This document shows, one piece after another, positions 1 to 10,982 of a stretch of DNA of 64,000 nt. The stretch spans positions 558,001 through 622,000 of the forward strand of contig JBAIAA010000258.1 in the NCBI GenBank assembly GCA_037893245.1. Reading direction: 5' to 3'. The notes beneath the pieces were generated by a model that saw nothing but the letters and a program-made list of their open reading frames with translations, had not been told where the DNA came from and ran no database searches. The stretch is from Crossaster papposus. Lineage: Eukaryota > Echinodermata > Asteroidea > Velatida > Solasteridae. The position numbers and the translations under genes were made by a program. The number at the start of each line of letters is the position of its first letter. The stretch's first letter is position 1.

Positions 1-445
1 ATGTGTAGATTGGAGAGCAAGATGTATATGGCCTTTATGCTCAGTGATGTTTACTACTTTAGTGGAAGTTATTATTGACCAATTTATGTTTGTATAACTA
101 CATTGGGTGTGTGTTCTTGTACAACCAAAGACTTGTAGGACAATACTGGTGAGTTAAGGATTATATTTATAATTGTGTTACGGATTATTGGTCATAATTT
201 GTGGTGTAATTTGTGTGTAATTTTTAGACATGTCTTCCCGCCAGAACTTTATGCCTGACCGATTAATTTGCTCTGATTTACGAAAACTTCCCTTATGTTT
301 GTTCCTTGGAACTTCCTTTTATGTCAAGGCCAGAAAGCTAAATGTGTAGATTGGAGAGCAAGATGTATATGGCCTTTATGCTCAGTGATGTTTACTACTT
401 TAGTGGAAGTTATTATTGACCAATTTATGTTTGTATAACTACATT
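1..445. repeat. 104-bp exact direct repeat, 341 bp apart
   Basis: Positions 1-104 recur base for base at 342-445. The left copy may continue beyond the window. The right-hand context (446-640) holds an AATAAA at 588-593 followed by GTATAATGCTGACAACAACA, a layout seen in LTRs or 3' UTRs. A partial tandem duplication or two staggered LTR fragments are both possible. Confidence 0.75.
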
Positions 446-870
446 AAGTAGCGTTACACCTAGCAGCGTTTTCTAGTTGAGGACATCTTGAGCTTAGAGA
501 GAACAGTTCTGTAAGATAATTTTCATGGAGTGTCTTGTGATAGAAACTTAAAGGAAACATGTAATAAGGATTTTGTTTGCTTAAATCAATAAAGTATAAT
601 GCTGACAACAACATTATGTGTGTGGTTGTGTTTATTTTCTGTGATAAATGGGGGACAATAATTTTGGAAAATGTTGGTCAAACCACTCCGCCCCTCGAAG
701 GGAAGCCTCATTAACATAAAACCTCGCGAGGGGTATGACGAAAATCGAGGCAGTGACTCGACACGCTGCTACCCGGCCTACCGAATACTGACTGCGCGCA
801 TTGCAACAAGTGTCCGTCTTTACATGTTTTTTCAATCTGAATCAGGGTAAAAATACAACAGTTTTCGGTC

Positions 871-1008
871 ATGCCGACTAGGTGTGTAGCTGCTAGAACT
901 ACTAAAGATAAAGTAAGGCTCCATTTGTTTCCGGCTGATCCTAAATATCGGAGGATTTGGACAGCCAAATTAAAGCTTACCAGAGCGAAGTGGTCCGGGC
1001 GGGCCTAG
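871..1008 (+). pseudogene. THAP-type zinc finger domain fragment
   Basis: A 45-codon frame starting ATG reads MPTRC, then HLFPADPKYRRIW. This is the N-terminal half of a THAP (C2CH) DNA-binding domain: MP.rC, H.FP.d, R..W. The second cysteine of the first pair is absent and the frame stops before the C..H pair, so the domain is broken or continues in an exon I cannot see. THAP domains occur in host regulators and in P-element-like transposases. No transposase body was recognised nearby. Confidence 0.55.
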
Positions 1009-2578
1009 TGATTTTCGGCCCTCTGCAGCGAACATTTTTAGCGGTCGTGCTTCGACCCTAGAGGGACCCCATCTTTATCCTCGATCGGGTCCGTATCTGA
1101 ATAAGAAATACTGTGATTCGAATCAGACGAATCAGTACTGTTTTCGTTGGATTCACCAAAAAACGAGGAAGAACTTTCACGATCGTCCATGTGAAATTTG
1201 ATTGCCGCGCACAAAGCGTACGCGGTTCGTACACTGTGGGTACATTAAGCTTTACCTTACATACGTACTGTGGACATTCCTTTGTCTTCGTGTAGTTAAC
1301 AAACTTTGACTAAATACTCATTTTTCTCGCTTCCCCAAAACAAATGTACCCTCAAATTTGGATTATGGGCCTCTCAGCTGTCCCTTCTATCTTTTCTATA
1401 TATAACCCTAACCCGTTTTTCCTCTAGCGCTCTTTTTCGGAAACTGAAAAACGGATTGTGGACGTGTGCAAGTCCACAAACCGTAACCTCTTCCCGCATC
1501 GTGTGGACCTATATTGTTCGGAGGTCCACAGTGCGTATGCAAGACTAACTCACCAACACACAACAGGGTGTGCGACTGTGGCCACGCGAATCCGTCTCGT
1601 ACCTAGACGTCGCGTACCGACTATCGAGAATTTGTCCGGGTTCTGCCTCGGTTTACGTCATTCATTTTGAGTGGCCGCGAAATTTAAAAAGGGGGGTCAA
1701 TTTTTGGACGGCAAATTACCGCACTAAACGTACACTAGAACCAGTTTTGCTTTTTATTCACATTTAATACATATAAATCTAATAATTAAAAAAAAAATTC
1801 GTAATGAAAATGTTACACTGCATGTTTCCTTTAACGAAAATATACCTGAATGTCATGCAATTGGGCGTATTCGGCAAATTTTGGTCCCGTGACATTGGCG
1901 GCTACAGGACCTAATCGAAAATAGTCAGAAACATTTTGTCTGGGAACCAGATTATAGTGTGAATAACTAATAATAAAAACCAGAACACAAATTAACAATT
2001 AACGTATCTGCGCAGACCTTTCGAGGAGAATTGCTGTTTAATAATTTAAAATGTGCCTTGGTGTGTAAGTAACAAGGCCAGGGGTGATAAAATGGTATAA
2101 AATGACATTGATTGGGGTTAATCACCGTAAATGTAATTGGCCCCCCCCCTCATTAACATGTTAAAACACTGACAAATGGTGGCGCTGTTCGTGACGAACA
2201 TTCGGCAACCCCCCAAAAGAAACAAAATTGTAGTCTGGTACCTGACAATACGTCTGGACACTAGATAAGCCCCGTACGATGCCGCTTCACGGCGTGTGTG
2301 CAGCATGCGTTCCGCGTACGTAAATTACAGTTATGTACAATCATGGAGAAATATCTCCATGGTACAATGTACATGTACATGTACATCCGAGATGCCATGC
2401 ACGCGGGTACGAATCGGACGAAATATCCGCAGTATCATCAGGTCCTACATCTGAAGAAAATATTCCACTTGACAATTCCTTTGACAATAACTTGAGTCGA
2501 CCATCGACTGAATGATTTTGCATCAATACGCGTGGCACATGATGCATGCATGCACGGGCACGCTGGTCGCGACGTCGA
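1009..2578. other. Non-coding; one dispersed repeat segment
   Basis: No gene was recognised. A stretch near 1866-1955 (from GACATTGGCGGCTA to GTCTGGGAACCAGA) recurs in the same orientation at about 9033-9130. A TATAACCCTAACCCG motif lies at 1401-1415. TGTACATGTACA-rich sequence near 2363-2386 resembles that in the Harbinger-like inverted repeats. Confidence 0.6.
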
Positions 2579-2827
2579 ACTAGTGTTCCTTCGTTTTGAA
2601 CGTACGTACGACCGTACACCGTCAAGACCTCGCCGTCGCCCAATGAGAAGCTCTGTACAACAGGCTCCGCCCAATTCAGACTGTTGTATTGACTGAACAT
2701 CATAAATATTCATGTTATACAGAAGAGCTTTTTCAAGAAAGGCAGTGCGCACAGAAAATCCCGTATTGTACTTGTACATGTACATGTACACTGTACATGT
2801 ACATAATGTACAGTATAAGCGTGTAGC

Positions 2828-3549
2828 CAGGGGGGGGGGGCGGAGGGGGGCCCTTCGAGACTGTGATTGCGCAACGCTGACGTACCGTCCATTCTCAAAA
2901 TAGGGGGGAACAATTTTCTCACGCGAAAAATAAAGAGTTTTTGGCATCCAATCTTAGTATCTTGTCTTTTGTAGTTTTAAAAGGTTGTTATTTACCTTAA
3001 TTTTTATCATCCAATGACAAAAATTGTATTGAAAATGAAAAAAGCAGTCGAAAAAATTAAGCGTTGACGTACCGTTGATGCGCGTGGAGATTGTGCACAA
3101 ATACTCAAACGACGTTGACAAATACCTCCCCTAAAAAGGGCAATAATAATCGATAAATTGTGAAAAATCGTGCTTTGACCCCACTCATTTTTTTCCATGG
3201 ATACGTTAAAAAAGGATGTATCAGTGATATACTGAATTTTAAAAAAAATCTGCCTGTGACCCCCTTGCGTTTTATCGTGTACGTGTTTTCGAACGAAAAT
3301 GGCAGAAAATGACATCGCCCCAAACAAAATCCGTGTAGATCGTGCCTGCGTACCTGGCTTTGCGGACGTTGTATGAATCACTAAATGCGGAGAGCGATAC
3401 ACGGGGCAAATCTGTACGTGTTTCAATGGTGCGATTCGCGGTAGCGATCTATACGTATTTACTGTGTGAGATGTGTGGCTCATGAGCGTGGAAGAACGAA
3501 TGAGATACATTTCAACGTTGGTGGCGCACTTTCTTGGGCCCCCCCCCCG

Positions 3550-3589
<40 letters not shown>

Positions 3590-3591
3590 TG
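2828..3591. mobile_element. Nested non-autonomous hAT-type element with 8-bp target duplication
   Basis: A 764-bp insertion in the left arm of the Harbinger-like element. It begins CAGGGGGGG and ends CCCCCCCTG and is flanked by the perfect 8-bp duplication CGTGTAGC (2820-2827 and 3592-3599). An 8-bp duplication with CAG..CTG ends is the hAT hallmark. The other arm of the host element lacks the insertion. The long poly-C near the right end (3551-3589) may be imprecisely assembled. Confidence 0.85.
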
Positions 3592-4544
3592 CGTGTAGCT
3601 ATGTAGTTCCCCTGTACCGCACGTTGCTATGCGGACTATTGGTCCCCATAGCACCGTGCGGTACGAACAAAAACAAAACAAAAGCCACTTGTTAATAGGA
3701 ATTAGGCACGTAAAATAATGTCATTTGAATGTAGGTTATGTTGCGTGGCTCTTGACACGACTCTGTTTTTATTTGCATGGTAGAATAATATATAAATAAA
3801 GTTTCACCTAATAAATAATAATTTAAATAACAACCATCTTTTATGAACCAAATAGTAAAAATGCCTTATTGTGTAGATGCATTGAAATTATATTAATTGC
3901 AGGGGACTCCGTTATTTATGTACAGCATCATTTTGAATACCTAGAATGTTCTAGAATGTTTCAATCCTGGTATTTGTTACGTATTTAAATTTTAAAATGT
4001 TAAATTAAGAAAAATGTCCATGTCTCAAACAAGCACATTCCTTATCGCATTACTCAGCTTTTCCATCAAGGTGTTGTCGAACTTTAATGTAAATACATAC
4101 ACTGGTAATGACATCCGAAATAAAACAATTCTCAGAGTATTTATTTTAAATTCATCGTAATGAATTTATTAAAAACACGAGGGTTTAAAATAACATAGCA
4201 GAAGAGTATCTTGTGACATCTTTAAAATAAATAAAAACTATAGGCTAATTATAATAAGCAAACTTAAATCTTACATGAAATGGACAGCCTATTCCTGTTT
4301 GTCGTTCATCATCTTGCCGTATACCCAGCACGATATGTGGCAGAGGGGTACCCCCTCTTATCCCTATACTTTATACACACTCAACACTATTGTAACCTAA
4401 CCCATCCCCCCTTGAAACCTAAAAGGAACTCCTGAGCTTCCGGGAACACAATGGTCAACACAAAGAAGGGGGGGTTTTCTCTGCCACATATCGTGCTTCA
4501 TATGTCTTGCCGTGGTGGAGCCGGGTGCATCTCTCCTTGCAACA

Positions 4545-5035
4545 GGTCTGCTGTTCACATTCAAATGAGATTTCGTTCGTTCGTAATGCTATTGAGGTGT
4601 GCTGTTCACATTCAAATGAGATTTCGTTCGGTCGTAATGATATTCAGGTCTGCTGTTCACATTCAAATGAGATTTCGTTTGGTCGTAATGCTGTTCAGGT
4701 CTGCTGTTCACATTCAAATGAGATTTCGTTCGGTCGTAATGCTGTTCAGGTCTGCTGTTCACATTCAAATGAGATTTCGTTCGGTCGTAATGCTATTCAG
4801 GTCTGCTGTTCACATCATTTCGTTGGGTCGTAAGGCTATACAGGTGTGCTGTTCACATTTAAATGAGATTTCGTTCGGTCGTAATGCTGTTCAGGTCTGC
4901 TCTTCACATTTAAATTAGATTTCGTTCGTTCGTAATGCTATTGAGGTGTGCTGTTCACAGTCAAATAAGATTTCGTTCGGTCGTAATGCTATTCAGGTCT
5001 GCTGTTCACATTCAAATGAAATTTGGTTTGATCAT
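4545..5035. repeat. 51-bp tandem repeat inside the Harbinger-like element
   Basis: About nine to ten copies of a 51-bp unit containing CACATTCAAATGAGATTTCG and GGTCGTAATGCT; starts of the shared word fall at 4556, 4607 and 4658. Since 51 is 17 codons, the array keeps a frame open with a 17-residue periodic peptide, which is not evidence for a gene. Confidence 0.9.
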
Positions 5036-5656
5036 AGACCACACTGCTGTACCTTTGGTTACATTGCCGGACAACTGACCGGACAACCAAACCCTTGCTA
5101 TGTTTGACCAGGGCCCCGTCCAACTCCCTGGTAAATACACACATTTATAAAGTACTCGTAACGACGGGAAATTACCTTTCTCTTACAAAGTTGTTTTTGT
5201 TTGCTTAAAGTTAGGGCCTGATGTTTCAATCCTTGCAGAATCTTTCTTTTAAGATGAAAGTATATGTGAAACTTCTAGAAAGTGCCGGTGTGAACATTAA
5301 CAAAAGGTGACCATATTTAGTTTTAATGTCCCCAAACTTGAAACACGAATTGGAGAATGAAAATCGCAACATGAAAATATTTGTGTCTGAAATACTCTCA
5401 AAGTCGAGAAAATAGCATTTTAAGCAATTTTGATTGTAACAATCGAAATTAAGGACAATGTCAGTGTTTACACGCTGAAAGTTTGCACGGATTTTTAATA
5501 TTTTCTCCTGACTTAGATGAAGGATTAAGCCTAAATTGTTACGGGTTTGTTTTATCATGTATATATTGAATCACACAAAGTAAAAACACTGCACTGTCAG
5601 CTTTACTAAGTCTATATTTAACCTTTAAACAACCAACGGTATGCCTTTAATTTAAA

Positions 5657-7193
5657 TCAATGAATATTGTCTGTTAATCTCAAATGTCGCTGGGCTAGGC
5701 AGGCGCAGAGTTCCGCGACAATGGGCATCAGCCATCTTGGATGTCGGTACACACCCTTCACTGCTCGGTATGTCTTGAAGAATCCTACAACGTGCTCAAT
5801 TCTACATCTCGAATGTTCCTCATTAAACACACCCATGGCCATACGTTCATCAGCATCTGCCACATTTCGGATCTGATCCCGTCTGTATCTTGTCATTACT
5901 GGATACCTGTTGGCGTAGCAGTTATCCCCAAGAAGACAACTGTCATCCGGAAAGTTCAAATCCAGGTCAGAGCCAATGTATGGTGGTCCTGGCCAACATC
6001 GTTCTGATGTCCAAGAAAGCCACTCTGAACATAGCGGATGTTGTCGATGATTATCTGTGAAGAAAACAAATCTATGATTTTATTATGATGTTTTTCAAGG
6101 GATGATTGTGGTGTAATTAAAGAAATATGACAATTGAGAGACGTTAGTGAAAATGGAAGACGGTGAGGGGGAAATAATTAGAGTTGATCGTAAAATATGA
6201 CGATGGGGAAGATGAGAGATGATAGATAGGAGATATGAGACGATGATGAGGGATCAGGTAATATCCTTCTTACTAAAAACCTTTCTCTTTTTATTTCTTA
6301 AAAAAGAAGAAATATCTTCAGTTTGAGACCTTACACGGAATTATGTTATAGAGATATATACAGAGTATAACCAAATAAATAAAACTTGACGCTTTGCATG
6401 GTGGGAGATACAAACTGAGGCAAATATAACTGGACTAGTGATCTTCTATTGTAAAGTTCATTTCATGGCCCTAAGAGCACTTAATAATTTATGACACCCC
6501 TTGTTAAGAATACACAAATTTCATTTCCATTGCACTGTCACGCGAAGGCGTTTTACAATAAAACTTAAAAACATTGCTGTGGTAATAATAGTAACCGGAG
6601 TGTGGTAACCTAGACAACAGTGATATATAGTGCTCGGTAAGAAAAGAGTTGAACGTAAACTTGAGTGAAACAAATGGCAATTGCAAAACTCTTACATGTG
6701 TGCTCATACAGTGATATCGAGAATATCCGCTGTAAAAGTCCTCTTGGTTCTCTGACTGTGGTCTTTTGTATTTCATGTAGGGTGCCATCGATGGCCCCCA
6801 CTGCAGTAGGAAATACATCCCACTTCCCTCTAATGGCGATCCATTTCTCCCTACTTGGCCAAGAAATGTTTGATTCGAAATAATACCAAAGTAAAGTTAT
6901 GACAGAATAAATGTCTCTCGTGACAGCAGCCTCATTCATGTTAAATAATGCAGCGAGTACATCATAAGTTGGGTGCTGTCGAAGCCATATCAAAATTTTA
7001 TATTAATGGGGCGATGGAGATGTCTCCTTCCGGGTCCCTGGTTAGTGATAAAAGGCTGCAGATCACGGGTGACCATCAGCATCGACTCTGGTGTTTCTCC
7101 TGTGAGACGAAACAACCCTGGCGGGTCCCTCACCAGATCATCAAAGAGGTTTCTTGGATTGAGGTGAATGTCAACGACTAAATTAGGAAACAT
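5657..7193 (-). pseudogene. Decayed Harbinger-type (DDE) transposase
   Basis: Read in the order 7193 to 5657 on the minus strand. FRLTGETPESML and then WLRQHPTYDVLAALFNM resemble the N-terminal helix-turn-helix part. AVGAIDGTLHEI carries the first catalytic Asp. A frame change leads to DFYSGYSRYHC, then GFLGHQND, then LLGDNCYANRYPVMT with the second Asp region, and finally FNEEHSRCRIEHVVGFFK with the catalytic Glu region. These are the landmarks of the DDE_Tnp_4/Harbinger nuclease in the correct order. Several frameshifts and a stop separate them, so it is inactive. Confidence 0.8.
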
Positions 7194-8462
7194 TTCTAAC
7201 TTCTTCGAATTTGTTAAAATGTTAACACATTTAAATTTCTGTTGAACATAGCATTTTTTTATTTATTATTTAATAGCGAAAACTGTTTGTATATTATTCT
7301 ATCTTGCAATAGAAACAGGGTCGACTTTCAACTACGCAACACAACCTACTTTCAAATGACATTCTTTTACGGGCTCAATTCCTATTAACAGGTGGCATTC
7401 TTTTTATTGTTCGTACCGCACAGTGCATGCTATGGGGAATAGCAACGTGTGGTACATGGAATAGGTGCATATTGATGCAGCTTTGCGCTTAGATAACAAC
7501 TTTGTACATGTACCTACTTTACAGGTACATGTACAATACGAGATTTTCTGTGTGCACTGCCTTTCTTGAAAAAGCTCTTATGTATAACATGAATATTTAT
7601 GATTTTCAATCAATACAACGGTCTGAATTGGGCGGAGCCTGTTGTGCAGAGCTTCTCATTGGGCGATGGCGAGGTCTTGGCGGTGTACGGTCGTACGTAC
7701 GTTCAAAACGAAGGAACACTAGTCTTCCCGAACATACGTCACAATTATGCAAATATTACATGTTAATAAGCTACCATTCTAGGGGCGGGGCCGGTCCCCC
7801 AAATTTTTTTATTTTTTTTTCATATTAATTACCCAAAAATATAACTTTTATAAACTGAAAATCACTCAATTAGTTATAATCTTTCATTTAAACTAATAAA
7901 AAACACATTTCTAGGACCCTATAAGGCGTTATAAACGCGGTAAAATAGGACATTATAAACGTCGTAAATTTAGGGCGTTATAACGCCGTAATTAAATAAA
8001 ATGTTCTTGGCGGAGATCAGCCACTGTAGAATCAGGTATTTACACTGGTCAAATAGGTACGGCCATGGCATTGCAACTACCTATATATAGTAGCATGACG
8101 ATGCGTGCCTGGCCAAACACTTATATTGCTGCACAGTGTATAACATTATATGGTGTTGTAGATTTAGGAAACAATGTTTTACTTTTGCTCTGGTTTATTG
8201 AGACTTGCGACAACTCGCAAGTACGGGTATATACAAACGGCCAAAACGTGCAGAGTTCATGTGCACAACATGGGGCGAAGTTATAGCGCCAGCAATGCGG
8301 GGCGAAGTGGTTCGAACTCACGTGGTGATTTACAAAAGTTCAGTACATTACCACTCACAAAAGTCCGCGAAAGTACTGGAAAATGTTCGCAGAAAGCGTC
8401 TTGCTGGTGATAAAACACTAATACTAAATGATAGTGGTGGTTTGAGCTTGAACTTTCAAGCA

Positions 8463-9436
8463 TAAATAGCGAAAATGATCTGCAAAAACTGAGTGTGTGG
8501 AAGCAGTTTCACGAACGAACTATACACGAATTGTTGCGTCGTCATAGCTACACTGCTTGTATCGCGTCATTGTCTATTTTTTGTCGCCGGCGGCTACCTG
8601 ACCTACAATTTAGACGATGTGGTTTCTTACACGTGCGCAAAAGGCATACACTCGTACTCGAAATTGTTCGCCTTTTGCGGACGTGTAAGAAACTACATTA
8701 TTTTGTGCAATGGCGCCGTGTGCAATTTATGGGAAACACACAGCGTGTATAATAATAGTAGTCTGGTTTTCCGACCCGACAATTTGTTTAGGCCTAGACG
8801 TCTAAATTGTATGTCAGGTAGCCGCCGGCGACAACAAAATAGATAATGACGCGATACAAGCAGCGTAGCTATGACGACGCAACAATTCAAATTTTAACGG
8901 CTCTTACCAAAAAATAGCACAATGACTACAATGACTGTGATATTATTAGGCATTTCGTCTGGTGTTGACCTTTGCCAATGCGAGTTTTATTTTATAAAAA
9001 CTTGGAAACACTCGAACATCGCGAACGTTAAGCAATTCCTCCAGTTTTTGGCCACGTGACATTGGCGGCTAAATAATAAATGAAAAATCACAAATAGTCA
9101 GAAATATTTGGTCTGGGAACCAGACTATAATAATATAACACTACATTAAACAAAAACGACTTAGCGCGCATGCGGGGGCGAGTAGCTATTTGAGCTATGC
9201 TTGGAATGTCCTCGGAATTTTCCGGGTTCACGTGACACTTGCGCCAAGATCAAGATAGGGGAACGAATCTGGCAATAATTAAGGCCGCCCTCAATAAGCC
9301 CGGATATATACGGACGGCGCGCCGCGGAACAAACGAACGGCTAGCTTGGTCTTGGATCAAGACTAGCATAAATAGCGAAAATGCTCTGCAAAACTGAGTG
9401 TGTGGAAGCAGTTTCACGAACGAACTATATACACGA
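8463..9436. repeat. 70-bp direct repeat pair (8463-8530 and 9367-9436)
   Basis: CATAAATAGCGAAAATG followed by GTGTGTGGAAGCAGTTTCAC and ACGAACGAACTATA occurs twice in the same orientation with few differences. The left copy is cut at its end by the palindromic MITE at 8528. The right copy runs into an 86-codon frame (9400-9657, starting MWKQFHERTIY) that I do not recognise. Confidence 0.8.
8528..8888. mobile_element. Palindromic MITE with ~90-bp inverted repeats
   Basis: Ends are GAATTGTTGCGTCGTCATAG and its complement, with about 90 bp of nearly identical inverted repeat (three or four mismatches) and a smaller internal inverted repeat around GCGCAAAAGGC / GCCTTTTGCGG. It interrupts one member of the 70-bp direct repeat pair. 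The high arm identity implies recent origin. No superfamily assigned. Confidence 0.8.
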
Positions 9437-10678
9437 AAGTAAAGAAAAAGGCAAGAGCAAGAATTGACCTTTACACTCACGCATCTTCCAAATGCGTTGA
9501 AGGCGTAGTCCTAAACTTAAAGGGGACGCTACAGTGTAATTACATTCAAGTAGGGGACGCCTTTGGACATTTCTTGGGAAATTACCTTTCGCTTTTTGTT
9601 AATCGTTACGGATTTACAATTAATATAACACCGCCACCTTACCACGACTATGATTAAAACCAGTCCGGTAAATGGAATTGGGGAGTACAATTTGGAAACA
9701 AAAAGTAAACATCTACAAAAGGTGTGCAGTAAACTATGCTGAAGTGAATAATTATTGTCGGACAAAATTGCGACAATTTGTTGAACATTAAAATCATGCA
9801 CTGGGATCGAAGGGTGTAGAATACTGGATCGACCTATTCAGCGTGTAAGTTGACCTCGGAGAACGTACGAGACAGGAGAGCTTCAAAGTGTTAAGCGAGT
9901 AGTTTTCTTCAAATACTTTGTTTTGACGCTGTTATTTTTACTGAAAGGTAGATAAAACACGTTTAAAGAAATATTATTTTTCATTTCAATAAACAAAATG
10001 TGAACGACATATCAAATTAGGGAAAATGTATAGTTATACGTCATCTGTACGTCATTCTATTGTTCTCGTTCACTTGCTAGTTTTACTAAAAGCGTAGACT
10101 ACATGCAGTATAGGGTCGTCGTTATCTACGTCCGCACACGTCAGCGCACCGGACATGCAGTAATGGGACTTTGGTGGCTGGGTTTTCTCTTCCCGACCAA
10201 TCACATTGCAACTTGTACGCTCAGATCAAAGGTTGTTGTTGCTTTTTAAAAATAATTTACATAGTCGTGCATGTTTTTTTATATTGTAAAATTAAGTTTT
10301 AATTTATCATCCATAATATTTATGGCCGTTTTTATGGTTCCGATCTTCATAAAAACAAAGTATTATAGAAAACACACGTAACAGTCCTATAGTCGGCGGC
10401 TCGGTTGTGCCTGGAAGTTCAATCTTGACTTGTGTGCGCGCGACTTATATACGGTCTATTTACAACATATCTTAAAGCACAAACTAAACTTGAAGCCACA
10501 CGTTTACCAAATTTGGACGATACCTTGCAATCCGAAACGGTTCTCAAAACACACAAATATTATGGCTTAAAAATCACCCTAGAGGTGACATGGCTACCAT
10601 TAGAAAATAAAGATGTTGTTGTTGTTATTATTAATTAAGAAAATATTATATATATAGTAAATAATAACCGAGGCGTTT

Positions 10679-10684
10679 TTTATT
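10679..10684 (-). terminator. Candidate SLCO polyadenylation signal AATAAA
   Basis: AATAAA on the minus strand begins 9 nt after the stop codon. If used, the 3' UTR would be very short; weaker A-rich candidates lie further downstream. Confidence 0.35.
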
Positions 10685-10692
10685 TCAATATG

Positions 10693-10982
10693 TTAATTTG
10701 CTTCAATTTTCAGTGTCGTATCAGTCAGCGCGACATACAAGTCGCCCCCTCGCAACTGGGCACGCTCTGCCCGTTGGCGAATGGTCCTACGGATGAAGTA
10801 GTAAGCAGGGCACATGCCTAACAGCCCCAGGACGCCGGTGGTCAGAGACAATCCCATGATGACCTTGCGATTCTGTTGGATGTTGTAGATCTGACAGGAG
10901 CCGTTTTCTCCACACTCGGACTGCCAGACGAGACATGACTGATCGATAAATGTCGCGTACATCATCGGGCCAAAAAGGGCAC
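10693..10982 (-). CDS. SLCO exon 9, C-terminus and stop (residues 610-705)
   Basis: Acceptor TTCAAG completes Gly610. It encodes span 11 (ALFGPMMYATFIDQSCLVWQ, the conserved FG..iD..C..W block), a short loop with C..G..C, span 12 (VIMGLSLTTGVLGLLGMCPAYYFI) and a basic then acidic cytoplasmic tail ending KIEAN and TAA. Confidence 0.92.

Larger units (their letters stand above)
2579..7723 (-). mobile_element. Harbinger-like DNA transposon with long terminal inverted repeats
   Basis: About 5.1 kb bounded by inverted repeats that begin ACTAGTGTTCCTTCGTTTTG. The left arm (2579 to about 3775, less a nested insertion) is the reverse complement of the right arm (about 7310-7723), including the GTACGTACG run, the GGGCGGAGCCTGTTGT block and TATTCATGTTATAC. 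The interior contains a decayed transposase on the minus strand and a 51-bp tandem repeat. No clear target duplication is visible at the outer ends. Assignment to the Harbinger/PIF superfamily rests on the transposase. Confidence 0.8.
7724..10678. other. Gene-free stretch downstream of SLCO
   Basis: Apart from the direct repeats and MITE listed separately, I see no gene. At 7914-8000 there are several variants of GCGTTATAAACGC-like words. The second copy of the 1866-type dispersed repeat lies at about 9033-9130. 9880-10678 is AT-rich without recognisable coding content. Confidence 0.55.

Noticed and set aside
1401-1415. Telomere-like CCCTAACCC as an interstitial telomere
   Set aside because: Only one and a half units at each site, embedded in MITE-like sequence. 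No tandem telomere array.
2438-3681. Frames of 169 and 224 codons on the minus strand
   Set aside because: They run through the Harbinger TIR, the hAT insertion and poly-C (a glycine run); no family resemblance.
4451-4918. 155-codon plus-strand frame with 17-residue repeats
   Set aside because: The 51-bp tandem repeat is a multiple of three and keeps two frames open at once. No independent evidence for coding.
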